A stretch of 55,596 nt of DNA from assembly GCA_947449305.1 (NCBI GenBank), contig CANFRA010000006.1, positions 1 to 55,596 of the forward strand, read 5' to 3'. Origin of the DNA: Burkholderiaceae bacterium. GTDB lineage: Bacteria; Pseudomonadota; Gammaproteobacteria; Burkholderiales; Burkholderiaceae. The notes under the pieces are model-generated. The model saw only the letters and a list, made by a program, of their open reading frames with translations. It did no database searches and was not told the origin of the DNA. Shown here piece by piece: positions 31,357 through 42,178 of this stretch. Position 1 is the first letter of the stretch; every line of letters starts with the position of its first letter. Both the position numbers and the translations under genes were made by a program.

Positions 31357-31860
31357 TTAAGCAGTTTTTACTTCTACAAAATCAAGGCCAACAAATTTGC
31401 TGCGAGCAAAAATGAGAGGCTCTTTTTCTGGGTAATTTTTTAAGCTAATGACTTTAGCAAGAATAATGTTATGGTCTCCACCGTCATATACAGAAACAGT
31501 CTCACACTCATAGTAAGCAACGCAGTGTTCAATTTCGCTTAAACCACTTTGAGCAAGATTGTGCTCAATCCCAATAAATTGATCATGTTTGACAGTGGCA
31601 AAGTGCATCGCCAAATTTTCTTGAGAGCGTTCTAGCACGTGGATGAGATGTTTCTTGCCTATTTCTACCCAGGGCATTAAACGAGAATGCTTTTTAAGAT
31701 TCCATAGAATCAGTGGTGGCTCGAGAGACACGGTATTAAATGAGCTAATGGTGACGCCGTGATGACCTTGGTTTTCATCAAGGCAGGCAATCACCGTGAC
31801 CCCGGTTGCAAATGATGCGAATCCTTTGCGTAGCTCTTGTGAGGTAAATGGGGCCATCAA
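31357..31860 (-). CDS. flavin reductase family protein
   Basis: FASFATGVTVIACLDENQGHHGVTISSFNTVSLEPPLILWNL; flavin reductase-like domain. Confidence 0.9.
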   Translation of the reverse strand: MMAPFTSQELRKGFASFATGVTVIACLDENQGHHGVTISSFNTVSLEPPLILWNLKKHSRLMPWVEIGKKHLIHVLERSQENLAMHFATVKHDQFIGIEHNLAQSGLSEIEHCVAYYECETVSVYDGGDHNIILAKVISLKNYPEKEPLIFARSKFVGLDFVEVKTA

Positions 31861-31866
31861 GCTAAC

Positions 31867-32163
31867 TTACTTCGCTTGTACTTTAACTACAGGAGCAATC
31901 GTTGTCCCTGGAATAGGAATTAATATTTCATTTTCTTCAGCCTTCACGCATTTAAAGCGATATTCGTTGCTTGCCTTAGAAAGAAAGCTAGCGCCTTCAT
32001 AAAAATCGCCTCTACAAGCCTTTGTTGCAAAGTCCATGACATCCTGTGGATTGGCGCTAGAAGTGATGAGGCGCATATTACCCATAGACATACTGATTTG
32101 AGTCGAATAGCACCCATTCAGCATCAAGCCAAAAATCGCGGTTAATAGTAGAATTTTTTTCAT
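31867..32163 (-). CDS. small putative lipoprotein of unknown function
   Basis: lipobox-like MKKILLLTAIFGLMLNGCYSTQ; ORF track begins at 32184 but MKKI at 32163 fits a signal peptide better. Confidence 0.65.
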   Translation of the reverse strand: MKKILLLTAIFGLMLNGCYSTQISMSMGNMRLITSSANPQDVMDFATKACRGDFYEGASFLSKASNEYRFKCVKAEENEILIPIPGTTIAPVVKVQAK

Positions 32164-32250
32164 GGAAGCCTCCATAATTAGCAATGCTCGTTAGGATAAA
32201 CCTATTAGGGATTTATTGCGGGAAAATGCCCGCTTATAAAAGGAAGAGAC

Positions 32251-33234
32251 ATGTTTAGAGCTGTATTGGTAAATAAAGATGAACAAGGCTATCGCGCTGA
32301 GCTGGGCCAGGCAGATGAGGCTAGCCTTCCAGCTGGGGATGTTCGGGTTAAGGTCCTGTATTCCACCCTCAATTACAAAGATGGCCTTGCTATTACGGGT
32401 AAAGGGCCTGTGGTCAGAAGCTTTCCAATGGTCCCTGGAATCGATTTTGCTGGCGAAGTGATTGAAAGTACTAGCTCAGACTTTAAAGCGGGCGATATGG
32501 TGCTCTTGAATGGGTGGGGAGTAGGCGAAGGCCATTGGGGTGGTTTAGCACAGCAGGCCAGAGTAAAGGCGGATTGGTTAATTCCACTGCCTAAGGGATT
32601 TACAGCTAAGCAAGCTTTGGCAATTGGTACGGCTGGTTATACAGCCATGCTCTGCGTCATGGCTTTGCAAAAGCATGGCCTCAAGCCGAGTGATGGCGAG
32701 GTCTTAGTGACTGGTGCTGCAGGTGGAGTAGGTAGTTTTGCCATCACCCTTCTGAGCAAGCTAGGCTTTACTGTTGTTGCAAGTACTGGCCGAATGGCTG
32801 AAGCAGAATATTTAAAGAAACTCGGTGCTGCTGAAGTAATTGATCGTGCCACCTTATCGGCCCCAGGCAAACCTTTAGCAAAAGAGCGTTGGGCTGCGGT
32901 GGTCGATAGCGTTGGCAGTCACACCTTAGCTAATGCGTGCGCGCAAACTAAGAGTGATGGTGCAGTAGCTGCTTGTGGACTTGCACAAGGCATGGACTTC
33001 CCATCTAGCGTTGCACCATTTATTTTACGTGGTGTAACTTTATATGGCATTAATAGCGTCACTGTGCCACGTGCTAAACGGATTGCTGCCTATGAGCAAT
33101 TGAGTCAATTACTTGATCTCAAAACTTTAGATGAAATTTCTCACGAGATTACTTTAGAAGAATCTTTGAAGTATGCGCAAGAGTTAATGGCGGGTAATGT
33201 ACGCGGTCGTTTAATTGTCGATGTAAACAAGTAA
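32251..33234 (+). CDS. acuI: acrylyl-CoA reductase (NADPH)/YhdH-type quinone oxidoreductase
   Basis: LNYKDGLAITGKGPVVRSFPMVPGIDFAGEV; VTGAAGGVGSFAITLLSKLGF. Confidence 0.9.
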   Translation: MFRAVLVNKDEQGYRAELGQADEASLPAGDVRVKVLYSTLNYKDGLAITGKGPVVRSFPMVPGIDFAGEVIESTSSDFKAGDMVLLNGWGVGEGHWGGLAQQARVKADWLIPLPKGFTAKQALAIGTAGYTAMLCVMALQKHGLKPSDGEVLVTGAAGGVGSFAITLLSKLGFTVVASTGRMAEAEYLKKLGAAEVIDRATLSAPGKPLAKERWAAVVDSVGSHTLANACAQTKSDGAVAACGLAQGMDFPSSVAPFILRGVTLYGINSVTVPRAKRIAAYEQLSQLLDLKTLDEISHEITLEESLKYAQELMAGNVRGRLIVDVNK

Positions 33235-33246
33235 GAAAAGATAAAT

Positions 33247-33423
33247 TTACTCTGGTGTTTGAGGTTTGCGCACATTTAGTTTTGACCAAATCTCAAGTTT
33301 TTCAGGATTAGAAAGATCAGACCAATCTGCAATTTCAGCAAGTGTGCGATAGCAGCCGCGACAGAAGCCATTCTCAGGATTGATATCGCACCAATTGATG
33401 CAAGGTGATGGGATAGTTGTCAA
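33247..33423 (-). CDS. DUF1289-type Cys-rich small protein
   Basis: SPCINWCDINPENGFCRGCYRTLAEIADWSDLSNPEKLEIW; start uncertain (TTG 33423 inferred; the longer ORF to 33516 overlaps the divergent gene). Confidence 0.75.
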   Translation of the reverse strand: MTTIPSPCINWCDINPENGFCRGCYRTLAEIADWSDLSNPEKLEIWSKLNVRKPQTPE

Positions 33424-33467
33424 AATAAACCTAAAACTATAGTAATTTAAAAGAAAAAATTTACACC

Positions 33468-34553
33468 ATGAGCACTCAAGATCAGGCAAAAGCAGAAAGC
33501 GCCATTCATTATCCATTAGGGGAGGCGCTTCCTGAACTTGGCAGCACTATTGAGATTGCACCAGGTGTTCGCTGGCTCAGAATGAAGCTGCCATTTGCTT
33601 TAGACCATATCAATCTCTGGCTTTTACGCGATCAGATTGATGGCATCTCGGGATGGACGATTGTGGATTGCGGCATTGCGAATGATGAGACTAGGGCTTC
33701 GTGGGAGAAGATTTTTGCTACCCAGCTAGAGGGCTTGCCTGTTCTCAGGGTTTTGGTAACGCATATGCATCCAGATCATGTCGGTTTATCTCAATGGTTG
33801 TGTGATAAGTGGCATGCGCCTTTGTGGATTTCGATGACCGATTATTTAACTGCCCAATGGTTAAGCTGTAAAGAAGGTGGTGCTGCAATTGGAGTTCGTG
33901 CCGGTGGCGGGGGGTCTGCTGATCATTTTCAAAAGCACGGTTTGACTACGCCAGAAGATTTAGAAAAAATTCGGGGACGCTCTAATTACTACAGCAATAT
34001 GGTTCCGGGTGTGCCTCGCCAGTATCGCCGCATCATGAATGGTGAAAATATTTTGATTGGCGGACATCAATGGCAGGTCATCATGGGGTATGGACATGCG
34101 CCTGAACATGCATCGCTATTTTGTAAAGACTTGGGAATCTTAATTTCTGGCGATATGCTTTTGCCGCGCATCTCAACAAATGTCAGTGTGTTCGACGCCG
34201 ACCCAGATGCAGACCCATTAGGCCTCTATTTAGCTTCCTTAGATGATTACTTGCCTTTGCCTGGCGATACCTTGGTATTGCCCTCACATGGCAAACCATT
34301 TACTGGCATGAAGCTACGCATTGCACAACTGAAGGCTCATCACGATGATCGTTTGGCTGACACACTCGGCGCATGTAAAAAACCGGCACATGCTAGGGAG
34401 ATCGTGCCGGTTTTATTTAAGCGTGAATTAGACATTCATCAGCTAACTTTTGCTATGGGTGAAGCTATTGCCCATCTGAATTACCTACTTCGTCGAGGTA
34501 AGTTGCATCGCCAGCTTTGCGACGACGGCGTGTTGCGGTTTTCCGTGGTTTAG
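33468..34553 (+). CDS. MBL-fold metallo-hydrolase
   Basis: VTHMHPDHVGLSQWL (HxHxDH) and GYGHAPEHASLFC; LPSHGKPF. Confidence 0.92.
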   Translation: MSTQDQAKAESAIHYPLGEALPELGSTIEIAPGVRWLRMKLPFALDHINLWLLRDQIDGISGWTIVDCGIANDETRASWEKIFATQLEGLPVLRVLVTHMHPDHVGLSQWLCDKWHAPLWISMTDYLTAQWLSCKEGGAAIGVRAGGGGSADHFQKHGLTTPEDLEKIRGRSNYYSNMVPGVPRQYRRIMNGENILIGGHQWQVIMGYGHAPEHASLFCKDLGILISGDMLLPRISTNVSVFDADPDADPLGLYLASLDDYLPLPGDTLVLPSHGKPFTGMKLRIAQLKAHHDDRLADTLGACKKPAHAREIVPVLFKRELDIHQLTFAMGEAIAHLNYLLRRGKLHRQLCDDGVLRFSVV

Positions 34554-34920
34554 CTTTAACGCTTCTTGCTTTAGTGCTCGACTCTTCTTTTGGCGCAGCC
34601 CCTGCGGTGCTTGCCGCAGATACTGCATCTCCAAATGATTTGAGGGCCATCATCGTGGCGTGCTGTACTTCCAAGCCTTGTATGGTGGATTTCAGGATAT
34701 TAAGGTTCAGATTTAGCCAGTTTTCAACGCTTTTGAGGTCTTTGATGCGCTTTTCTAGTTCGTCAACGTCTAGACCTGGAAAAGCCGAGGCAAACCCACC
34801 ACCAGCCTTAGAGGCATCCGTAGTAAAGGGGAATTGGCCAGCTTGACCAGTCGCACCTTGTCCCCACATGGTTTTAAACATTTCAAGGCTTTGATTAAAT
34901 TCTGGAATTGTTCCAAACAT
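34465..34920 (-). CDS. phaM: PhaM-like polyhydroxyalkanoate granule regulatory protein
   Basis: MFGTIPEFNQSLEMFKTMWGQG..., LEKRIKDLKSVENWLNLNLNILKSTIQGLEVQHATM and basic C-terminal tail (KAKPRKTATRRRRKAG) as in PhaM-family proteins. Confidence 0.72.
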   Translation of the reverse strand: MFGTIPEFNQSLEMFKTMWGQGATGQAGQFPFTTDASKAGGGFASAFPGLDVDELEKRIKDLKSVENWLNLNLNILKSTIQGLEVQHATMMALKSFGDAVSAASTAGAAPKEESSTKARSVKAKPRKTATRRRRKAGDATYLDEVGNSDGQ

Positions 34921-34994
34921 AACTACTCCGGGTTAAATGAAAAGTGGCTTTTCCAATAGAATAAGGGATTCTAGAGATTTATCCCGGTTAATTA

Positions 34995-36059
34995 ATGCAA
35001 TCTAATGGTATTTCACAGCCTTACACCCGTGGTCAGGCGCTTCCCGAGCTGCTGAAGCAGCGCATCCTGATTTTGGATGGCGCCATGGGCACCATGATTC
35101 AGCAGTACAAATTGACTGAGGCTGACTATCGTGGTTTGCCTGGCAATACCCGCTTTGCTGAGCATCCCGGAGATATCAAGGGCAATAACGAGCTCTTGGT
35201 TTTGACTCAACCACAAATCATTAGCAAGATACATGAGCAGTATCTTGATGCAGGCGCAGACATCATTGAAACGAATACTTTTGGTGCAACCTCAGTTGCT
35301 CAAGAGGATTACAAAATGGCAGATCTTGCGCGTGAAATGAATGAAGTTTCTGCAAAGCTTGCCCGTGCAGCCTGTGAAAAATACAGCACACCTGATAAAC
35401 CCCGTTTTGCCGCTGGAGCAATTGGTCCGACACCAAAGACAGCAAGTATTTCTCCCGATGTCAATGATCCGGGCGCGCGCAATATCTCCTTTGATGCTTT
35501 ACGGGCTTCTTATCGTGAGCAGATTGAAGGCTTGTTTGCTGGCGGTGTAGATTTGTTTTTAGTTGAAACCATTTTTGACACACTCAATGCCAAGGCTGCG
35601 CTATTTGCATTAGATGAATTTTTTGAAGAGACTGGCGAGCTTTTGCCGGTGATGATTTCTGGAACGGTGACCGATGCCTCTGGACGAATTCTCTCTGGCC
35701 AAACCGTTGAGGCATTTTGGAATAGTCTGCGCCATATCAAGCCACTGACATTTGGTCTGAACTGTGCCTTAGGCGCTGCCTTGATGCGTCCTTATATTGC
35801 AGAACTGGCACGGATCTGTGATGCGGCAGTTTCTTGCTATCCAAATGCTGGTCTTCCTAATCCGATGAGTGACACTGGTTTTGATGAGACTCCAGAAATA
35901 ACTTCTAGCCTCGTAGATGGTTTTGCTAAAGATGGCTTGGTGAACTTAGTAGGTGGTTGCTGTGGCACTACGCCTGATCATATTCGCGCGATTGCTAATG
36001 CAGTAGCGAAGCGCAAGCCGCGCGCTTTCTATCGGGAAAGTTCTGAGGCAGCGGCATGA
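34995..36059 (+). CDS. metH: homocysteine S-methyltransferase domain protein (N-terminal half of split cobalamin-dependent methionine synthase)
   Basis: [34 protein letters not shown] zinc-binding motif. Confidence 0.92.
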   Translation: MQSNGISQPYTRGQALPELLKQRILILDGAMGTMIQQYKLTEADYRGLPGNTRFAEHPGDIKGNNELLVLTQPQIISKIHEQYLDAGADIIETNTFGATSVAQEDYKMADLAREMNEVSAKLARAACEKYSTPDKPRFAAGAIGPTPKTASISPDVNDPGARNISFDALRASYREQIEGLFAGGVDLFLVETIFDTLNAKAALFALDEFFEETGELLPVMISGTVTDASGRILSGQTVEAFWNSLRHIKPLTFGLNCALGAALMRPYIAELARICDAAVSCYPNAGLPNPMSDTGFDETPEITSSLVDGFAKDGLVNLVGGCCGTTPDHIRAIANAVAKRKPRAFYRESSEAAA

Positions 36060-38806
36060 GCAAGCTAGATAAAAAAGTAATGCCAGCAATGAAGCTCTCT
36101 GGTCTAGAGCCGTTTAATGTCACTGCAGAAATTGGTTTTGTGAATATTGGTGAGCGAACTAACGTCACGGGATCCAAAGCATTTTCCCGCATGATCCTTA
36201 ATAACCAATTTGATGAGGCCCTTGTAGTTGCTCGTCAGCAGGTTGAGAATGGCGCACAAGTAATTGATATCAATATGGATGAAGCGATGCTCGATTCTGA
36301 GGCGGCGATGACCCGCTTCTTGAACCTGATTGCTTCTGAACCTGATATTGCCAGGGTTCCGATCATGATCGACTCCTCTAAATGGAGCGTGATTGAGGCA
36401 GGCTTGAAGTGTATTCAAGGTAAGCCGATTGTCAACTCCATCTCTTTGAAAGAAGGCGAAGAGCCCTTTAAAAAGCAGGCGCGTTTAATTCGTCGTTATG
36501 GTGCCGCGTCAGTGGTGATGGCTTTTGATGAAGTTGGTCAAGCAGATACGTTCAAGCGTAAAACAGAAATTTGTCAGCGTTGTTATGAAATCCTGGTAAA
36601 TGAAATCGGCTTTCCTGCAGAAGATATTATTTTCGATCCTAATATTTTTGCAATTGCTACCGGTATTGAAGAACATGACAACTACGCAGTAGATTTTATT
36701 AACGCTACTCGTTGGATAAAAGAAAATCTTCCTGGCGCCAAAGTCAGTGGCGGCGTCTCTAATGTGAGCTTCTCTTTCCGCGGTAACGATCGTGTTCGTG
36801 AAGCGATTCACACCGTATTTTTGTATCACGCGATTCAAGCTGGTATGGATATGGGCATTGTTAATGCCGGTCAGCTTGGAGTGTACGCAGATCTAGACTC
36901 AGAACTACGTGAGCGGGTGGAGGATGTTGTACTCAATCGCTTTAAAGAAAAAGATGGCAAAACACCAACAGAGCGATTATTGGATATCGCTGATCAATTT
37001 AAAGGTGGTGGCGCTAAGCAGGTTGAGAACTTAGTATGGCGCGAAGCTCTAGTACGTGAGCGTTTAACGCATGCATTGGTACATGGCATTACTACTTTCA
37101 TTGAAGAAGATACAGAAGAGCTACGTGCAGAAATCATGGGCGGTGGCGGTAGACCAATTGAGGTAATTGAAGGTCCACTCATGGATGGCATGAATGTGGT
37201 TGGCGATTTATTCGGTGCCGGAAAAATGTTCCTGCCCCAAGTAGTTAAGAGTGCGCGCGTGATGAAGCAAGCAGTCGCAATTCTGATTCCCTACATCGAG
37301 GAAGAAAAACGCCTGCACATCGCTGGTGGTGGCGAAGCCAAAGCTAAAGGTAAGATTGTGATGGCGACAGTCAAGGGTGATGTGCACGATATTGGTAAAA
37401 ATATTGTGACTGTCGTCTTGCAATGTAATAACTTTGAAGTCGCCAATATGGGTGTGATGGTTCCTTGTGCTGAGATTCTGAAACGCGCCAAAGAAGAGAA
37501 TGCCGACATCGTTGGACTTTCTGGATTGATTACACCTTCGCTTGAAGAAATGACTTATGTTGCTCAAGAGATGCAGCGTGATGATTATTTCCGTGAGCGT
37601 CAAATTCCATTGATGATTGGCGGCGCTACAACCTCACGTGTGCATACAGCTGTCAAGATTGCTCCGCATTATGATGGCCCAGTAGTTTATGTGCCAGATG
37701 CATCTCGCTCTGTATCTGTTGCCTCTAGTTTGCTCTCCGATGAGAGTGCTAAGAAATTTATTCAAGACTTGCGCGATGACTATGTGCGTATTCGTGAGCA
37801 GCATGCTAATAAGAAAGCAGCACCCACTATTTCTTTAGAGGCAGCACGTAAAAATCGCGAGTTGATTGATTGGTCTTCCTATACTCCAGAAAAACCCAAA
37901 TTTATTGGGCGTCGGGTGTTTAAAAACTTTGCGCTAAGCGACATTGCTAAATATATTGATTGGACGCCGTTCTTTCAGACCTGGGATCTGGCTGGCAAGT
38001 TTCCAGCTATCTTAGATGATGAGGTTGTAGGTATTGAGGCGCGGAAGGTGTTCGAAGACGCTAAGGTATTGCTGGATAAATTGATCAAAGGCCAGTGGTT
38101 GCAGGCTGACGCAGTAGTGGCCTTCTATCCTGCTAATACGATGGGTGACGATATTGTTTTGTATAGCGATGAAGCACGTGAACATCCGCTATTTGTGTGG
38201 CATAACCTGCGTCAACAGGCTGAGCGCCCAGTCATTGATGGTGCACGCAGACCAAATCGTTGCTTAGCGGATTACGTCGCTCCAAAAGATTCTGGTGTCG
38301 CAGACTATCTTGGTTGTTTTGCAGTAACCACTGGACATGGTGTGGAAAAGAAAGTTGCTGAGTTTCAGGCAAAGCATGATGACTACAGCGCGATTATGTT
38401 GAAGGCTTTGGCTGATCGATTGGCAGAAGCGTTTGCTGAGCTCATGCACCACCGGGTGCGGACTGACTTGTGGGGCTATGCTACAGATGAGATTTTGACA
38501 AATGATCAAATGATCGATGAGCAGTATCGCGGTATTCGTCCTGCCCCTGGCTATCCTGCTTGCCCGGCTCATGAAGTCAAAGAAGACTTACTAAGAGTAA
38601 TTGGCTCAGAAGATATTGGCATGACTTTGACTGAGTCGATGGCAATGAACCCAGCCTCTAGTGTGAGCGGTTTTTATCTTGCTCACCCAGATGCGCGCTA
38701 TTTCAATGTTGGAAAAATTTCCACTGACCAGCTTGAGGATTTGGCGAAACGTCGCGGTCAGTCCATCGAAGATACCCGTCGCCAATTGGCGAGCCTAATC
38801 GACTAA
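36056..38806 (+). CDS. metH: cobalamin-dependent methionine synthase, pterin/B12/AdoMet domains (C-terminal half)
   Basis: [28 protein letters not shown]12-binding motif, activation-domain motif [19 protein letters not shown] overlap with the N-terminal half. Confidence 0.95.
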   Translation: MSKLDKKVMPAMKLSGLEPFNVTAEIGFVNIGERTNVTGSKAFSRMILNNQFDEALVVARQQVENGAQVIDINMDEAMLDSEAAMTRFLNLIASEPDIARVPIMIDSSKWSVIEAGLKCIQGKPIVNSISLKEGEEPFKKQARLIRRYGAASVVMAFDEVGQADTFKRKTEICQRCYEILVNEIGFPAEDIIFDPNIFAIATGIEEHDNYAVDFINATRWIKENLPGAKVSGGVSNVSFSFRGNDRVREAIHTVFLYHAIQAGMDMGIVNAGQLGVYADLDSELRERVEDVVLNRFKEKDGKTPTERLLDIADQFKGGGAKQVENLVWREALVRERLTHALVHGITTFIEEDTEELRAEIMGGGGRPIEVIEGPLMDGMNVVGDLFGAGKMFLPQVVKSARVMKQAVAILIPYIEEEKRLHIAGGGEAKAKGKIVMATVKGDVHDIGKNIVTVVLQCNNFEVANMGVMVPCAEILKRAKEENADIVGLSGLITPSLEEMTYVAQEMQRDDYFRERQIPLMIGGATTSRVHTAVKIAPHYDGPVVYVPDASRSVSVASSLLSDESAKKFIQDLRDDYVRIREQHANKKAAPTISLEAARKNRELIDWSSYTPEKPKFIGRRVFKNFALSDIAKYIDWTPFFQTWDLAGKFPAILDDEVVGIEARKVFEDAKVLLDKLIKGQWLQADAVVAFYPANTMGDDIVLYSDEAREHPLFVWHNLRQQAERPVIDGARRPNRCLADYVAPKDSGVADYLGCFAVTTGHGVEKKVAEFQAKHDDYSAIMLKALADRLAEAFAELMHHRVRTDLWGYATDEILTNDQMIDEQYRGIRPAPGYPACPAHEVKEDLLRVIGSEDIGMTLTESMAMNPASSVSGFYLAHPDARYFNVGKISTDQLEDLAKRRGQSIEDTRRQLASLID

Positions 38807-39114
38807 ATACCCCACATTACAGGTTCGTCTTTAGCATTGGCCTGCTTCATGAGTTCTAGAAATGGGTAGGCTCTTTGACCAAGACGATCAGCGAGTTTGA
38901 GTTTTTCTCCCCCACCCTCTCCTTGCGACTTAGAGCGCTCTTCAAGATCCTTGAGAATGGCAGTTTCCAGGGTTGTAATCAGCGTAGGGAGTTGCTCAAC
39001 TGTGAGGATTCCACGGGGTTCTAGCGGACGAGCAAAAACATCAAAGATTCGCTTAGTGAGATCGGCCAGCATAATGACGTCTGGACCAGCTTTTGAGCGA
39101 AATTGATAGATCAT
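38803..39114 (-). CDS. DUF1840 domain-containing protein
   Basis: [25 protein letters not shown]...; typical small betaproteobacterial DUF1840 protein. Confidence 0.8.
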   Translation of the reverse strand: MIYQFRSKAGPDVIMLADLTKRIFDVFARPLEPRGILTVEQLPTLITTLETAILKDLEERSKSQGEGGGEKLKLADRLGQRAYPFLELMKQANAKDEPVMWGI

Positions 39115-39149
39115 TTTGATAGCTTACCACCTGATAAACTCACTCTTCT

Positions 39150-40877
39150 ATGTTGTCGACCAATAAAAATCGTTTAATTGAGATGCTAAGTAGCGCCCTT
39201 GGGAGCCTTGCTCAGGAGCGAGGCTTAGACAAGCCTTCGTCACCACGCTTAGAGCGCCCTAAGGCCGTAGATCACGGTGATGTTGCCTGCAATATTGCAC
39301 TCCAGTTATCTAAGGCCTGGAAGCTCAATCCCAGAGAGTTGGCTCAGTCCTTGGTTGAGCGCCTCCAAAAAGAGTCGGACTATAGCAAGCTCATCGCTTC
39401 TTGCGAGATAGCTGGTCCTGGATTTATCAATTTCCGTTTAAGTAATGCCGCCAAAACAGCGGTAATCAATGAGATTCTTGTTCAAGGCGCTCATTTTGGC
39501 GAGCTGCCAAAAGAGCAGGCCCCAATGACAAGCGCCATGATTGAGTTTGTTTCAGCAAATCCTACGGGCCCATTGCATGTGGGTCATGGTAGGCAAGCTG
39601 CTCTCGGTGATGCACTAGCAAATTTATTGGCTACCCAAGGAATCAAAGTCCATCGTGAGTTTTATTACAACGATGCTGGCGTACAAATTGCAAATTTAGC
39701 TTTATCTGTTCAAGCCCGCTTAAATGGCTTAAAGCCTGGTGATGCCGCTTGGCCAGAGCAGGCCTATAACGGTGAATATATTGCTGAGATTGCAACTGCT
39801 TTTAAGGCCTCCCCAAAATATCAAGATGATCTTGAGGCGATTCGTCAATTTGCAGTTGCTTATTTGCGTAATGAGCAAGATATTGATTTAAAAATATTCG
39901 GCGTTCAATTCGATTGCTACTACTTAGAATCCTCTTTATATACCGATGGTAGTGTTGAGAAAATTGTGGGTGATTTACAAAGTATTGGTAAGACCTATGA
40001 ATCTGAAGGCGCATTGTGGTTGAAGACTACAGATGATGGCGATGATAAAGATCGTGTGATGCGTAAGTCTGATGGGAGCTTCACTTACTTCGTTCCCGAT
40101 GTGGCGTATCACACCAGTAAGTGGAATCGGGGTTTCCATAAAGTGATTAACGTACAGGGTAGTGATCACCATGGCACGATAGCCCGTGTTCGCTCTGGCT
40201 TGCAGGGCGTGGCACAAAAGCGTGGGTGGGATATTCCGAAAACTTACCCAGACTATGTTCTGCATAAGATGGTGACCGTCATGCGTCATGGGCAAGAGGT
40301 CAAGATATCGAAACGAGCAGGTTCTTATGTCACCGTGCGTGATTTGGTTGAGTGGTCTGGCGGAGTTACTCCAGAGATGACTCCCGAAGAAAAGGAATTG
40401 GCCTTACAGCGTGGCCGTGATGCAGTTCGGTTTTTCTTAATATCACGTAAAGCTGATACGGAATTTGTTTTTGACGTTGATCTCGCTCTGCAGCAAAATG
40501 ATGAGAACCCGGTGTTTTATGTTCAGTACGCCCATGCGCGCATCAACTCCATCTTGCAGCAGTGGGGCGGTCAAATTTCTGATTTAGCTTCTGCCGATTT
40601 ATCTTTACTGCAAAGTAAAGCTTCAGATCATTTATTGCGTCGTTTAGCTGAGTACCCTGAGCTATTGACCGAGGCTGCGGCTGAATTGGCTCCCCATGCC
40701 CTCGCTTTCTACTTGCGAGACCTTGCGGGGGATTTCCATACCTTCTATAACGCAGACCGGGTGCTGGTAGATGACCAGAAACTCAAGGCAGCCCGCCTGG
40801 CGCTGTTATTGGCCACTCGCCAAGTGCTGCAAAATGGTTTAAAAGTATTAGGGGTATCTGCACCCTCTAAGATGTAA
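39150..40877 (+). CDS. argS: arginyl-tRNA synthetase
   Basis: [26 protein letters not shown] class I signature; [17 protein letters not shown]. Confidence 0.96.
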   Translation: MLSTNKNRLIEMLSSALGSLAQERGLDKPSSPRLERPKAVDHGDVACNIALQLSKAWKLNPRELAQSLVERLQKESDYSKLIASCEIAGPGFINFRLSNAAKTAVINEILVQGAHFGELPKEQAPMTSAMIEFVSANPTGPLHVGHGRQAALGDALANLLATQGIKVHREFYYNDAGVQIANLALSVQARLNGLKPGDAAWPEQAYNGEYIAEIATAFKASPKYQDDLEAIRQFAVAYLRNEQDIDLKIFGVQFDCYYLESSLYTDGSVEKIVGDLQSIGKTYESEGALWLKTTDDGDDKDRVMRKSDGSFTYFVPDVAYHTSKWNRGFHKVINVQGSDHHGTIARVRSGLQGVAQKRGWDIPKTYPDYVLHKMVTVMRHGQEVKISKRAGSYVTVRDLVEWSGGVTPEMTPEEKELALQRGRDAVRFFLISRKADTEFVFDVDLALQQNDENPVFYVQYAHARINSILQQWGGQISDLASADLSLLQSKASDHLLRRLAEYPELLTEAAAELAPHALAFYLRDLAGDFHTFYNADRVLVDDQKLKAARLALLLATRQVLQNGLKVLGVSAPSKM

Positions 40878-40915
40878 TAGCAGGGTATGAGGTGAAAAGG
40901 TAAGATGAGGCAATC

Positions 40916-41515
40916 ATGAAAAAACCGAATCAAGAAACTGGCTTTATCAAGACTGATGAGAAGAGCGCCCAATACGGTGGAACTATCTTAGGTTTTGTAT
41001 TGGGTTTAGGGGCGGGCTTAGGCATTGCCTTTGCAATCGCCTTTTACCTTTCTAAAAATACCCCCCAAGAGAAGCCTGGGGTTCGCGCACCCAATTTACC
41101 CTTAACAATCAAACCCTTTAGTGCGCCTACTGAAGGCGATTCTGCGGCCCCTGTTGAGCAATTAGATTTGAATAAGCCCTTACAAGGCAAGTCGCCCTCT
41201 GCTGCACCATCTGATCCGATTGCGGATTTGGCAAATGGTAAGAAGCCAACTGAAATTACACCCACTCCAAAAACAGACGCTGTTTATTTCTTGCAAGCAG
41301 GGGCATTTGTAAAACGTGCTGATGCAGATGCACAAAAAGCAAATTTAGCGATCCAAGGTATTCAGGCGCAATTAAGTGAAGTGACTGCCGACGGAAACTC
41401 CTTGTGGCGTGTTCGTATCGGCCCCTATAACAGCCCTGAAGAGACTAATTCTCTTCGCGATAAGTTAAACAGTATGGGCATTAAACCAACCCTGATTAAA
41501 TCTAGCAAATCATGA
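40916..41515 (+). CDS. SPOR domain-containing (FtsN-like) protein
   Basis: single TM N-terminus and C-terminal SPOR domain YFLQAGAFVKRADADAQKANL...WRVRIGPYNSPEETNSLRDKL. Confidence 0.88.
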   Translation: MKKPNQETGFIKTDEKSAQYGGTILGFVLGLGAGLGIAFAIAFYLSKNTPQEKPGVRAPNLPLTIKPFSAPTEGDSAAPVEQLDLNKPLQGKSPSAAPSDPIADLANGKKPTEITPTPKTDAVYFLQAGAFVKRADADAQKANLAIQGIQAQLSEVTADGNSLWRVRIGPYNSPEETNSLRDKLNSMGIKPTLIKSSKS

Positions 41516-42159
41516 TCTCATTTACCAAAAGACTATTTACATTACTAGTATTGTTTTGCCTCAGTGGAATTGTTGTTGCACAAGGCCAAAAGATTGAGGA
41601 AGGATTTGATTACCGCATTCTTCCGATTGCGCAGCCTCTTGAGTCCAAGGGCAAAGTAGAGGTTATTGAGTTTTTTTGGTACGGCTGTCCGCATTGCTAT
41701 GACTTTGAACCAGAGCTTATTAGCTGGGTAAAGCGTCAGCCTAAGGATGTCGTTTTCCGCAGAGTCCCAGTCGCGTTTCGTGACGACTTCATGCCACATA
41801 GTCAATTGTTCTACGCACTTGAGGCGATGGGCAAGGGCGATGCTCTTAATGAAAAAGTCATGTATGCCATGCATAAAGAGAACAAACGCTTATTGACTGA
41901 GCCAGAGATCGCAGATTGGGTTGCGTCTCAAGGCATTGACCGCAACACCTTCTTAGCTACCTATCGCTCTTTCGCTGTAGTTTCTAAGGCGCGTACAGCA
42001 AAGCAATTGGCAGACGCCTATCGTATTGATGGCGTTCCAACGATTGTGATGCAAGGAAAGTATGTCACTTCTCCTTCAATTGCTGGGACAAAAGCTAAGG
42101 CAATAGTAGTAATGGACCATCTCGAAGAAAAAATTCGTAAAGACAAATACAAGCAGTAA
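41512..42159 (+). CDS. dsbA: thiol:disulfide interchange protein DsbA/DsbL
   Basis: EFFWYGCPHCYDFEPEL (CPHC) and cis-Pro GVPTIV; signal peptide. Confidence 0.93.
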   Translation: MISFTKRLFTLLVLFCLSGIVVAQGQKIEEGFDYRILPIAQPLESKGKVEVIEFFWYGCPHCYDFEPELISWVKRQPKDVVFRRVPVAFRDDFMPHSQLFYALEAMGKGDALNEKVMYAMHKENKRLLTEPEIADWVASQGIDRNTFLATYRSFAVVSKARTAKQLADAYRIDGVPTIVMQGKYVTSPSIAGTKAKAIVVMDHLEEKIRKDKYKQ

Positions 42160-42178
42160 TTACTTTAGAAGTCGTTTC

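Noticed and set aside
34921-34994. Near-repeat CCGGGTTAA / CCCGGTTAA between phaM-like gene and metH
   Set aside because: Only 8 of 9 bases match and there is no dyad; too short to claim a regulatory site such as a MetR box without a matrix scan.
37208-37603. 131-aa ORF antisense to metH C-terminal half
   Set aside because: Lies wholly inside a strongly conserved CDS; no recognisable domain, no RBS argument; typical shadow ORF.
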